From assembly GCA_004357415.1 (NCBI GenBank), contig SMVY01000083.1:1-10238 (forward strand): 10,238 nt of DNA, read 5' to 3'. The stretch's first letter is position 1, and each line of letters starts with the position of its first letter. A program made the position numbers and the translations under genes. Below, one piece after another: positions 1 to 6,697 of this stretch. The stretch comes from Gemmatimonadota bacterium (GTDB lineage Bacteria; Gemmatimonadota; Gemmatimonadetes; Gemmatimonadales; GWC2-71-9). The notes under the pieces are model-generated. The model was not told where the DNA came from, did not search any database, and was given only the letters and a program-made list of their open reading frames with translations.

Positions 1-195
1 GGCTCTCTGATCGTGTTGCAGGAGGATGACAGGCTCTCCCTCCTGTGCCGTTTCGGCGATCACGGCCTGGGCCACCCGTACAGCCTCCGGACTGCCAAAG
101 ACGACCCCGATGACGGCCCTCGGCTGTCCCCGATCACAGGACAGCAGGGGCGTCCACACCAGGGTGGCAATGACGATCCAGCGACGGCGGAACAT
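1..195 (-). CDS. Putative lipoprotein, N-terminal part; ABC substrate-binding-like (partial)
   Basis: This is the first 65 codons of a gene that leaves the window at base 1. The start is an ATG at 195-193. The product opens with a lipoprotein signal peptide: a positively charged n-region (MFRRRW), a hydrophobic stretch (IVIATLVW), then a lipobox-like LLSC with the modified cysteine at residue 20. The mature part starts DRGQPRAVIGVVFGSPEAV and continues with VAQAVIAE and PVILLQHD. This alternation of a beta strand, a short loop and an amphipathic helix resembles the first lobe of periplasmic-binding proteins of the branched-chain amino acid type, so a membrane-anchored solute-binding protein is a reasonable inference; only the lipoprotein nature is directly visible. 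An in-frame TTG at 231-229 has a good GGAGG (245-241) nine bases upstream and is a rival start; the ATG has no clear ribosome site but gives an ideal 20-residue signal peptide. The gene is transcribed divergently from kgd. Confidence 0.66.
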   Translation of the reverse strand, partial: MFRRRWIVIATLVWTPLLSCDRGQPRAVIGVVFGSPEAVRVAQAVIAETAQEGEPVILLQHDQRA

Positions 196-353
196 GGACT
201 GGAGATTACCGGCGACACCCAGCCTCGGCAAGCCCGGGCGCCTCCATGTACCGCCCCTCTACCTAGGAGCCAACTCTTTGCCCTGCGACCGCTTGGCGAG
301 AACGTTATCTTCTCACCTCGACCGAATGCCGACAGTTCCTTTTGGAGTGTGCT
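196..353. promoter_or_regulatory. Divergent intergenic region between lipoprotein gene and kgd
   Basis: These 158 bases separate two genes transcribed outward, so they should hold promoters for both. No convincing -35/-10 pair stands out by eye on either strand. A short perfect inverted repeat, GAGAA-N7-TTCTC, lies at 298-314, about 40 bases before the kgd start. It could be an operator half-site pair or a small leader hairpin, but five-base arms are easily met by chance. The GGAG at 344-347 is the likely kgd ribosome-binding site, and GGAGG on the minus strand at 245-241 may serve the lipoprotein gene. Confidence 0.4.
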
Positions 354-3300
354 GTGGATCCCAACGTCTTCGAAACCGCCAATGCGGGCTTCGCGCAAGC
401 GCTCTATGAGGATTTCCTGCAAGACCCCGCATCGGTGCCCGCCCAGTGGCGCCAGTTGTTCGAGAGCGGCGTGGTGGGAGAAGTACCACCGGTGGCGCCG
501 GAGCCGGGCCCGGAGATCCCTGCGCCCGAGGTGACGCCTCCGGGGACCGATTCGGCCGAACCGCCCGAGCACGCTACGCTCATCAAGGGACCGGCGGCCC
601 GGTTGGTCGGCAACATGTCCGAGAGCCTCACAGTCCCGACGGCGACCAGCTTTCGGGAGCTGCGGGTGGCCAACCTCGACGCCCGCCGACGGGAACTGAA
701 CCAGAAGCTGGCCGCCGCGGGTCGCAACATCAAGATCTCCTTCACCCACCTCATCGGCTTCGCTCTGGTGGAGGCTGCCCGGGCTCATCCGGTCATGGGC
801 AATACCCTCACCATGGTCGACGGAAAACCGTATCGCATCACCCCGCCGACCATCGACTTGGGGCTGGCGGTCGACATGCAGCGGCGCGACGGGAGCCGCG
901 GATTGGTGGTACCGGTCATCCGCGACACCGGGTTGACGGACTTCGGCGCATTTTACGCGGCCTACGAGGCCCTGGTCGAGAAGGCCCGGACCAACAAACT
1001 GATGCCCGACGATTTCGTGGGCGCCACCATCACCCTGACCAACCCCGGCGGCATCGGCACTGTGGCTTCGGTGCCCCGGTTGATGGTCGGACAGGGAACC
1101 ATCATCGCCGTCGGGGCCATCGGTTATCCAGTGGGCCTCCAGGATCTGGCACCGGACGCGTTGCGGGAGTTGGGCGTCAGCAAGGTGATGACGCTCACCA
1201 GCACCTACGATCACCGCATCATTCAAGGGGCGGAGTCGGGAGAGTTCCTCCGCACCATGGACCAACTCCTTCAGGGCGAGCAGGACTTCTACCAGCGGGT
1301 GGCCGAATCAATTGGGGTGGCGGCATTGTCGGAGGCGCCGGCCCCGGTCGAGGAGCGGCAACCGCATCGGCCAGCCGCCCCTTTGGTGGTGGACGCCGAG
1401 GTGCCCAGCTCGCAGTTGTACCACGTGGCTTCGGGAATGGCGTTGGTCAGGGCACTCCGCAGCTTCGGTCATCTGGCGGCACACCTCGACCCGCTGGGGA
1501 GCGAACCGCACGGCGACCCCTCGCTCGACCTCGAACCCCTGGGCCTCACGCCCGAAGCGATGGCGTCCGTCCCCGCCAAGGCCCTGCGGATCTACGTCCC
1601 GGGGCGGACGCTGGCGGACGCCTATCCCCACCTGTTGCAGTGCTACACCGGTACCATCGCCTACGAAGTCGAACACATCGACACCCACGAGGAGCGGGTA
1701 TGGCTTCGGGGAGAGATCGAATCAGGCGCCCACCTCGCGCCGCCGAGCACGGAGCAACGGCGGGCTCTGCTTCGCAGGCTTACCCAGGTGGAGTCGCTGG
1801 AGCAGTTCCTTCATAAGGCCTATCTGGGTCAGAAGCGATTCTCGATCGAAGGGCTGGACGTCCTGGTCCCGATGCTCGACGACACCATCGCGCGTGCGGC
1901 CCAGGCCGGCGCCAACAAAGTCGTCATCGGCATGGCGCACCGCGGACGACTCAACGTGCTGGCCCACACGGTGAACAAACCGTACGAGTCTATCTTCGCC
2001 GAGTTCGAGGGCGGCAAGGACCTCGACGACGTCGGTGCGCTCACGCCCGAGGGTGGTACCGGAGACGTGAAGTACCACCACGGTGCCGAGGGCGCCCACC
2101 AAACGGAGAGTGGCAAGGCCGTGACGGTGGTGTTGTCCTACAACCCGAGCCACCTCGAGTTCGTGGGACCGGTCGTGGTGGGGAGCGCCAGGGCCGAGCA
2201 GACGCAACGCCGGGGATCCCAGGCGATTCACCATCCCACGACGGCCGTGCCCGTCATCATCCACGGCGATGGGGCCTTTGCCGGACAGGGAATCATCCAG
2301 GAGACGTTCAACCTCAGTGCCCTCAAGGGATACAGTACCGGTGGGACGCTGCACATCATCACTAACAACCAGATCGGCTTTACCACCGACCCGAGTGACT
2401 CCCGCTCGACCCACTACGCCAGCGACCTGGCCAAGGGCTTCGACGTTCCCATCATTCACGTCAACGCCGACGATCCCGAGGCCTGCCTGGGCGCGGTGCG
2501 GTTGGCGATGAACTACCGGGAATTATTCCACAAGGACGTACTGATCGACCTGGTGGGCTACCGCCGTTACGGCCACAACGAAGGCGACGAGCCGTCCTAC
2601 ACCCAGCCGCTCATGGCGGCTCGGATCAAGCAGCACCCGACAGTGCGGACGCTCTACGCCGAGCGGCTGGTGGCGGACGGAGTCATCGACGCCGATGAAG
2701 CCGATCACGAGCGCGAAGCCGCCTACCAAAGACTGGTCGCCAGCCAGGAGGCGTTCAAAGCGACCCCGCCGACCACCGAGCCGGCCCCCGTGGCTGCTTC
2801 CGAGGTAGAGGAACCGGTGCAGACCGCGGTTCCCGCGTCCCAGTTGGAGGCGTTGAACGAGAAGCTCCTCACCTGGCCGGCGGAGTTCACCGTCAACCCG
2901 AAACTCCAGAAACAACTGGAACGCCGGCGAGCCGCAATGGGCCCGGACGGGGGTATCGAGTGGGCCCACGCGGAGGCGCTGGCGTTGGCGTCACTCGTCA
3001 CGGAAGGGATACCAATCCGGCTCACAGGCCAGGATACCGAACGGGGAACTTTCAGCCAGCGGCACCTGGTCCTTCACGACGCCAAGACGGGCGAGACGTT
3101 TTCACCCATGCAACACCTGAGTGGCGCCCTGGCCCCAATCGAGATCTACAACAGCCCTCTCTCCGAGCAGGGGTGCCTCGGGTTCGAGTACGGCTACAGC
3201 GCCGCGGCCGACGACGTTCTGGTGCTGTGGGAAGCACAGTTTGGCGACTTCATCAACGGCGCCCAAGTAATCGTGGACCAGTTCCTGGTGTCCGGGCTCA

Positions 3301-3995
3301 CCAAGTGGGGACTGACGACCAGGCTGACCCTGCTGCTGCCGCACGGCTACGAGGGCCAGGGACCGGAACACTCGAGCGCCCGGGTCGAGCGCTTCCTCCA
3401 GCTGGCCGCCGAACGAAACATACGGGTGGCCAACTGCACCACCCCGGCCCAGTACTTTCACCTCCTCAGGCGTCAGGGCCGGGACAGCAACCGGCGGCCG
3501 CTGGTCATCATGACGCCGAAGAGCCTGCTGCGACTGCCGCAAGCGACCTCGTCACTAACGGATCTGGCCGAGGGCCGCTTTCACCACGTGCTGGACGACG
3601 GCAGCGCGCGGGAACACGCCTCAGCTGTCACCAAAGTGGTGCTGTGCTCGGGGAAGGTGTACTACGACCTGGCCGCCGCGGCCGCCCAACTGGAAAACAA
3701 TCGAATCGCCATCATACGGGTGGAACAACTGTACCCGATTCCCGAAGGGGAGTTACGGGACGTCTTGGCCCGCTACCCCAATGTCGATGAGGTGCGATGG
3801 GTGCAGGAAGAGCCGCGCAACATGGGCGCCTGGGCATTCGTTCACGGGCGGCTGCGCAACATCCTCCCCGAGAGTGTCCGCCTGACGTACGTGGGCCGGC
3901 CCTACCGTGCCAGCACGGCGGAAGGGTATCCCGCAGCGCACTCGGCGGAGCAGGCGCGGATCGTCAATGAAGCGTTGGGGGTGGGGGGTGGGTAG
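354..3995 (+). CDS. kgd: Multifunctional 2-oxoglutarate decarboxylase/dehydrogenase E1 with fused E2-type domain
   Basis: This ThDP enzyme decarboxylates 2-oxoglutarate; in Actinobacteria the family serves as E1 of the 2-oxoglutarate dehydrogenase complex and carries its own succinyltransferase-like domain. The protein is 1213 aa from GTG 354, close to the mycobacterial length. Order: N-terminal E1-type helix (residues 2-35), Pro/Glu-rich linker (about 42-75), E2-like acyltransferase core without a lipoyl domain (about 88-310) ending in DHRIIQGAESG (286-296), linker, then E1 (from about 340). E1 shows GMAHRGRLNVLAH (526-538), YHHGAEG (574-580), the ThDP/Mg motif GDG at 638-640 with NNQIGF at 671-676, and YRRYGHNEGDEPSY (736-749). 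The transketolase-like C-terminal part has TGQDTERGTFSQRH (891-904) and LPHGYEGQGPEHSSAR (995-1010). In the E2 motif, Gln replaces the usual Asp of HxxxDG, as in Kgd/OdhA relatives. GTG 354 is preferred because GGAG (344-347) precedes it by six bases; an in-frame TTG at 342 is the alternative. The last residues, GVGGG, are encoded by a G-rich tract. Confidence 0.96.
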   Translation: MDPNVFETANAGFAQALYEDFLQDPASVPAQWRQLFESGVVGEVPPVAPEPGPEIPAPEVTPPGTDSAEPPEHATLIKGPAARLVGNMSESLTVPTATSFRELRVANLDARRRELNQKLAAAGRNIKISFTHLIGFALVEAARAHPVMGNTLTMVDGKPYRITPPTIDLGLAVDMQRRDGSRGLVVPVIRDTGLTDFGAFYAAYEALVEKARTNKLMPDDFVGATITLTNPGGIGTVASVPRLMVGQGTIIAVGAIGYPVGLQDLAPDALRELGVSKVMTLTSTYDHRIIQGAESGEFLRTMDQLLQGEQDFYQRVAESIGVAALSEAPAPVEERQPHRPAAPLVVDAEVPSSQLYHVASGMALVRALRSFGHLAAHLDPLGSEPHGDPSLDLEPLGLTPEAMASVPAKALRIYVPGRTLADAYPHLLQCYTGTIAYEVEHIDTHEERVWLRGEIESGAHLAPPSTEQRRALLRRLTQVESLEQFLHKAYLGQKRFSIEGLDVLVPMLDDTIARAAQAGANKVVIGMAHRGRLNVLAHTVNKPYESIFAEFEGGKDLDDVGALTPEGGTGDVKYHHGAEGAHQTESGKAVTVVLSYNPSHLEFVGPVVVGSARAEQTQRRGSQAIHHPTTAVPVIIHGDGAFAGQGIIQETFNLSALKGYSTGGTLHIITNNQIGFTTDPSDSRSTHYASDLAKGFDVPIIHVNADDPEACLGAVRLAMNYRELFHKDVLIDLVGYRRYGHNEGDEPSYTQPLMAARIKQHPTVRTLYAERLVADGVIDADEADHEREAAYQRLVASQEAFKATPPTTEPAPVAASEVEEPVQTAVPASQLEALNEKLLTWPAEFTVNPKLQKQLERRRAAMGPDGGIEWAHAEALALASLVTEGIPIRLTGQDTERGTFSQRHLVLHDAKTGETFSPMQHLSGALAPIEIYNSPLSEQGCLGFEYGYSAAADDVLVLWEAQFGDFINGAQVIVDQFLVSGLTKWGLTTRLTLLLPHGYEGQGPEHSSARVERFLQLAAERNIRVANCTTPAQYFHLLRRQGRDSNRRPLVIMTPKSLLRLPQATSSLTDLAEGRFHHVLDDGSAREHASAVTKVVLCSGKVYYDLAAAAAQLENNRIAIIRVEQLYPIPEGELRDVLARYPNVDEVRWVQEEPRNMGAWAFVHGRLRNILPESVRLTYVGRPYRASTAEGYPAAHSAEQARIVNEALGVGGG

Positions 3996-4047
3996 TGTGT
4001 TGGGAGGGCGTGGGACGTGGGACGTGGGGATGTGGGGGGCACCTGGG
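3977..4047 (+). repeat. G-rich tract with heptamer repeats; candidate G-quadruplex
   Basis: On the plus strand this stretch has nine runs of three or more G: 3977-3981, 3983-3988, 3990-3992, 4002-4004, 4006-4008, 4012-4014, 4019-4021, 4026-4029 and 4034-4039, with one more at 4045-4047. Loops between 4002 and 4039 are only 1, 3, 4, 4 and 4 bases, so the canonical G3+N1-7 quadruplex rule is met several times over. Within it, GTGGGAC occurs at 4010-4016 and 4017-4023 and is followed by GTGGGGA at 4024-4030, giving a seven-base period. It covers the last codons and stop of kgd and most of the 63-base spacer to the convergent HNH gene. No ordinary stem-plus-T-run terminator is visible there. Folding and function are inference. 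Confidence 0.7.
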
Positions 4048-4058
4048 AATTAATGGGT

Positions 4059-4478
4059 TCAGGAAGACAGCAGGGGGCGCTCCGAGGCTTTGCGGGCTAG
4101 TTCCTGGAGGGCTTCCGATAGGTGGTCGCCGTAGTGGAGGAGATAGACTCCGCGGGAGCGTTTGCCCAGCAGGAACGTGAGCAGAGGGACGTCGGCCTTT
4201 TCGGCGTTGCATGAGCGGCAGGCGAGCACCAGGTTGTCGGGCCGGTCGTAGGCCGACTGGCCCTTGCGGGGCCGCACGTGGTCTAGGGTCATCTCGTCGG
4301 GATCGGTCTCGACGCCGCAATAGGCACAGATCGAGCCGTGCCGGTCGACGAGCCAGTCCCGGTGCGCCTGGTAGGAGCGCCCGCCGGACCGGCGAAGTTG
4401 ATTCCGGGTGGCACTCGACGCGGTGGTGCGCCCTTTTCTTGGAGATCTGCCCACAAAACCCCACTGTCGATTCGCCAT
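4059..4478 (-). CDS. Free-standing HNH endonuclease domain protein
   Basis: A 139-residue protein whose centre is a zinc-finger HNH nuclease fold. CAYC (51-54) and CRSC (87-90) are the two zinc-binding cysteine pairs. LDHVRPRKG (65-73) holds the catalytic His67, Asn82 lies in DNLVLACRSCN, and Asn91 ends the motif. HNH proteins bind a divalent metal and cleave DNA; free-standing ones of this size are common in actinobacteria and mostly uncharacterised, so the substrate and role here are unknown. The N-terminal 35 residues are basic (many Arg/Lys/Ser) and may contact DNA; the C-terminal segment after about 95 looks helical. The start is well bounded: an in-frame TAG lies nine bases upstream of this ATG, though no good ribosome site precedes it. 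The gene converges on kgd and diverges from tkt, so it is probably its own transcription unit. No restriction-modification partner is seen. Confidence 0.88.
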   Translation of the reverse strand: MANRQWGFVGRSPRKGRTTASSATRNQLRRSGGRSYQAHRDWLVDRHGSICAYCGVETDPDEMTLDHVRPRKGQSAYDRPDNLVLACRSCNAEKADVPLLTFLLGKRSRGVYLLHYGDHLSEALQELARKASERPLLSS

Positions 4479-4519
4479 GCCGCAGGCCTACCGCCCATGG
4501 CGTGCCTGTCCTCGATGCA

Positions 4520-4525
4520 TAAGGT
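4520..4525 (+). promoter_or_regulatory. Candidate -10 element for the tkt operon
   Basis: TAAGGT fits the TAnnnT form of an actinobacterial -10 box. The matching -35 is poor: TGGCGT at 4498-4503, spacing 16. If used, transcription would begin around 4531, just at the first arm of the inverted repeat described at 4533-4598, leaving a leader of about 140 bases before the tkt ATG. Read by eye only, and weak alone. Confidence 0.25.
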
Positions 4526-4532
4526 ATCAAGG

Positions 4533-4598
4533 AAAGTACCCTGGTGGAAATCGTCGCCGGCCGGGGGTCTGCCGGGCTACCGGCCGATAGGTTACTTT
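4533..4598 (+). other. Nested inverted repeats; possible structured 5' leader of tkt
   Basis: The outer arms AAAGTACC (4533-4540) and GGTTACTTT (4590-4598) are complementary apart from one bulged T. Inside them GGCCGG (4559-4564) and CCGGCC (4580-4585) are perfectly complementary with a 15-base loop. As RNA this would give a long hairpin at the very start of the tkt transcript predicted from the TAAGGT box. It does not match the core motifs of a riboswitch class I can recognise. The stretch from 4599 to 4672 has no obvious feature and no ribosome-binding site just before the tkt ATG. A GTG at 4544, in frame with tkt and preceded by AAGGAA, would place this region inside a 43-residue N-terminal extension; that extension has no recognisable transketolase character. 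Confidence 0.35.
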
Positions 4599-4672
4599 CT
4601 CAGCCCAATCCCCCGGTTTCGACACGCCCCGAGGATCGACCCCTGACCCTTCACGCCCCACAACGGCCGGCC

Positions 4673-6697
4673 ATGCCAACGACTCCGGCTCGCAACAATC
4701 CCGACATCGCCTGGCACAGCATCAATAGCATCCGCGCCCTAACGATGGACGCGGTGGAACAGGCCAACTCCGGTCACCCCGGCGCCCCGATGGCCCTGGC
4801 CCCAGCGGCCTACCTGTTGTGGAGCAACCACCTGCGGCACAGCCCCCAGCACCCGGGCTGGGCCAACCGGGACCGGTTCGTCCTCTCGTGCGGCCACGCC
4901 TCGATGCTGCTGTACAGCCTGCTCCATCTGAGCGGCTACGATCTCCCGTTGGGTGAGATCAAGGCGTTCCGTCAGTGGGGATCGGCCACTCCGGGCCATC
5001 CGGAGCGGGGGGCTACGCCGGGGGTCGAGGTCACCACGGGGCCCCTGGGGCAGGGTGTGGGCAACGCCGTGGGGATGGCTATGGCGGAGCAGGTGCTGGC
5101 CGACCGATTCAACCTCCCCGACTTCCCCATCATCGACCATCGGGTGTGGGCCTTCGTCAGCGACGGCGACCTCATGGAAGGCGTCGCCAGTGAAGCGGCT
5201 TCCCTGGCGGGCCATCTCCAGCTGGGCAAACTCACCCTCATCTACGACGACAATCACATCACCATCGACGGCGAGACCTCCCTGGCCTTCTCCGAAGATG
5301 TTGGGGCGCGCTTCGGCGCCTACGGGTGGCACGTGGTCGATGTGGCCGACGGCAACGACCTGAACGCCATCGATGCAGCACTGGCGGCGGCGCTGGATGA
5401 CGACCGGCCCACGCTGATCAGGTTGCGGACCATCATCGCCGACCCGGCGCCGACCAAGCGCAACACCGCCGGCGCCCACGGCGCTCCCCTGGGCGAGGAC
5501 GAGATCCGGCGGACCAAGGAGATCATCGGCTGGCCGATAGACGAACACTTCTTCGTACCTCAGGCAGTCCGGGACGACATGGGCCGGGCCGTGAGCCGCG
5601 GGGAGCGGTGGCAGTCCGAGTGGGACGCGCTGGTTGCCCGCTACCGCGAGCAGCACCCCGATCTGGCGGCGACGCTCGACCGGTGGCTGTCCGGTGACCT
5701 CCCCCAGGGCTGGTACGCCGATCTCCCGGTCTATCAGCCGTCGGATGGGCCGCTGGCTACGCGCCAGGCTTCCGCCGGCGCGCTGAAGGTGCTGGACCGC
5801 TCGGTAGAAAACCTGATCGGCGGTTCGGCCGATCTGGCGTGGAGCACCGGCGTCAAGCTGGCCGATACCACCAGTTTCTCCGCCGGCACAGCCGGGCGGC
5901 AGATCCACTGGGGCATCCGAGAGCACAGCATGGCTGCCTGCCTCAACGGCATCGCCGCTCACGGCGGCCTACGGCCCTACGGCAGTACCTTCCTCATATT
6001 CACCGATTACATGAAGCCGTCGATGCGGCTGGCGGCCCTGATGCGGCTACCGGTCACCTACATCACGACCCACGACTCCATCGGCCTGGGTGAGGACGGC
6101 CCTACGCACCAGCCGATCGAGCAGCTGGCCATGTTGCGGGCCGTTCCCAATTTGACGGTCATCCGGCCGGCGGACGCCAACGAGGCCATTGAAGCGTGGA
6201 AAGTCGCGGTCGAATCGCGAACCACGCCCACGGTCCTGGTGTTGTCCCGGCAGAAGCTGCCCATTTTCGACCGCACGACATGCGCCGCGGCGGATGGCTT
6301 GCGTCGCGGGGCGTACGTACTGGTGGAACCGCCGACATCGCCGGAGGCAATCGTCATGGCCTCGGGGTCGGAGGTCCATTTGGCCATGGAGGCCGGGCGG
6401 GCACTTACCGAGGCCGGCACGGCGACACGGGTGGTGTCGTTCCCGTCATGGGAATTGTTCGAGGCGCAACCGCAGGCCTATCGCGAGTCGGTCCTCCCCC
6501 CGGCGATCACCGCGCGCGTGGCTGTAGAAGCGGGCACCACGATGGGGTGGCACCGATACGTCACCGATGGCGGGGCGGTCATCGGGCTCGACCATTTCGG
6601 CGCGTCGGCCCCGGCCGAAACGCTGTTCACCAAGTTCGGTTTCACGGCGGAGCGCATAGCCGCGACGGTTCGCGACGTCGTGGGCGGGAGGTCTTGA
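4673..6697 (+). CDS. tkt: Transketolase
   Basis: This cytoplasmic ThDP enzyme moves two-carbon ketol units between sugar phosphates in the non-oxidative pentose phosphate pathway. The product is 674 aa, normal for bacterial transketolase. The N-terminal domain has SGHPGAPM (33-40, catalytic His35), GHAS (74-77), TTGPLGQG (121-128) and the ThDP/Mg stretch SDGDLMEG (163-170) with YDDNHI (191-196). The middle domain has WGIREHSM (413-420), where Glu417 is the expected activator of the thiamine ring, and THDSIGLGEDGPTHQPIE (466-483). The C-terminal domain contains ASGSEV (573-578). ATG 4673 is chosen because the residues after it (TPARNNPDIAWHSINSIRALTMD) lead straight into the family N-terminus. 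It lacks a ribosome site; an in-frame CTG at 4643 after GAGGA, and GTG 4544, are alternatives. It is the first gene of an apparent operon, its stop overlapping the tal start. Confidence 0.96.
   Translation: MPTTPARNNPDIAWHSINSIRALTMDAVEQANSGHPGAPMALAPAAYLLWSNHLRHSPQHPGWANRDRFVLSCGHASMLLYSLLHLSGYDLPLGEIKAFRQWGSATPGHPERGATPGVEVTTGPLGQGVGNAVGMAMAEQVLADRFNLPDFPIIDHRVWAFVSDGDLMEGVASEAASLAGHLQLGKLTLIYDDNHITIDGETSLAFSEDVGARFGAYGWHVVDVADGNDLNAIDAALAAALDDDRPTLIRLRTIIADPAPTKRNTAGAHGAPLGEDEIRRTKEIIGWPIDEHFFVPQAVRDDMGRAVSRGERWQSEWDALVARYREQHPDLAATLDRWLSGDLPQGWYADLPVYQPSDGPLATRQASAGALKVLDRSVENLIGGSADLAWSTGVKLADTTSFSAGTAGRQIHWGIREHSMAACLNGIAAHGGLRPYGSTFLIFTDYMKPSMRLAALMRLPVTYITTHDSIGLGEDGPTHQPIEQLAMLRAVPNLTVIRPADANEAIEAWKVAVESRTTPTVLVLSRQKLPIFDRTTCAAADGLRRGAYVLVEPPTSPEAIVMASGSEVHLAMEAGRALTEAGTATRVVSFPSWELFEAQPQAYRESVLPPAITARVAVEAGTTMGWHRYVTDGGAVIGLDHFGASAPAETLFTKFGFTAERIAATVRDVVGGRS
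6687..6691 (+). promoter_or_regulatory. Ribosome-binding site for tal inside the tkt 3' end
   Basis: GGAGG lies five bases before the tal ATG and within the last codons of tkt. Together with the one-base overlap of the tkt stop (TGA, 6695-6697) and the tal start (ATG, 6697-6699) it fixes the tal start and points to coupled translation of the two enzymes. Confidence 0.8.

Noticed and set aside
286..296. Loss of the E2 catalytic Asp in Kgd (HRIIQG instead of HxxxDG; residue numbers of Kgd)
   Set aside because: The same glutamine is found in the mycobacterial and corynebacterial Kgd/OdhA proteins, so it is a family trait and not a defect of this gene.
60..1265. A 401-codon open frame antisense to kgd
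   Set aside because: Its composition follows the wobble pattern of the kgd coding strand, it shows no recognisable motifs, and it overlaps both the divergent promoter region and the conserved E2 domain. Long antisense frames are common in high-GC DNA.
3964..4530. A 188-codon minus-strand frame overlapping the HNH gene
   Set aside because: The other minus-strand frame carries the intact HNH and zinc motifs; this one is rich in Pro, Arg and His with no motif and would also overlap the kgd end.
4559..4650. Possible TPP riboswitch on the minus strand, suggested by a GGGCTGAGA-like stretch
   Set aside because: Only the CTGAGA core is present. The other conserved parts of the THI element are missing, and the downstream minus-strand gene is an HNH protein, not a thiamine gene.
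4739..5962. A 407-codon open frame antisense to tkt
   Set aside because: It lies fully inside the conserved transketolase gene, with no recognisable domain and a composition typical of a complementary-strand shadow.
6196..6696. Upstream extension of the transaldolase frame into tkt
   Set aside because: The frame is open by chance. The ATG at 6697 with GGAGG five bases before it starts exactly at the family N-terminus.
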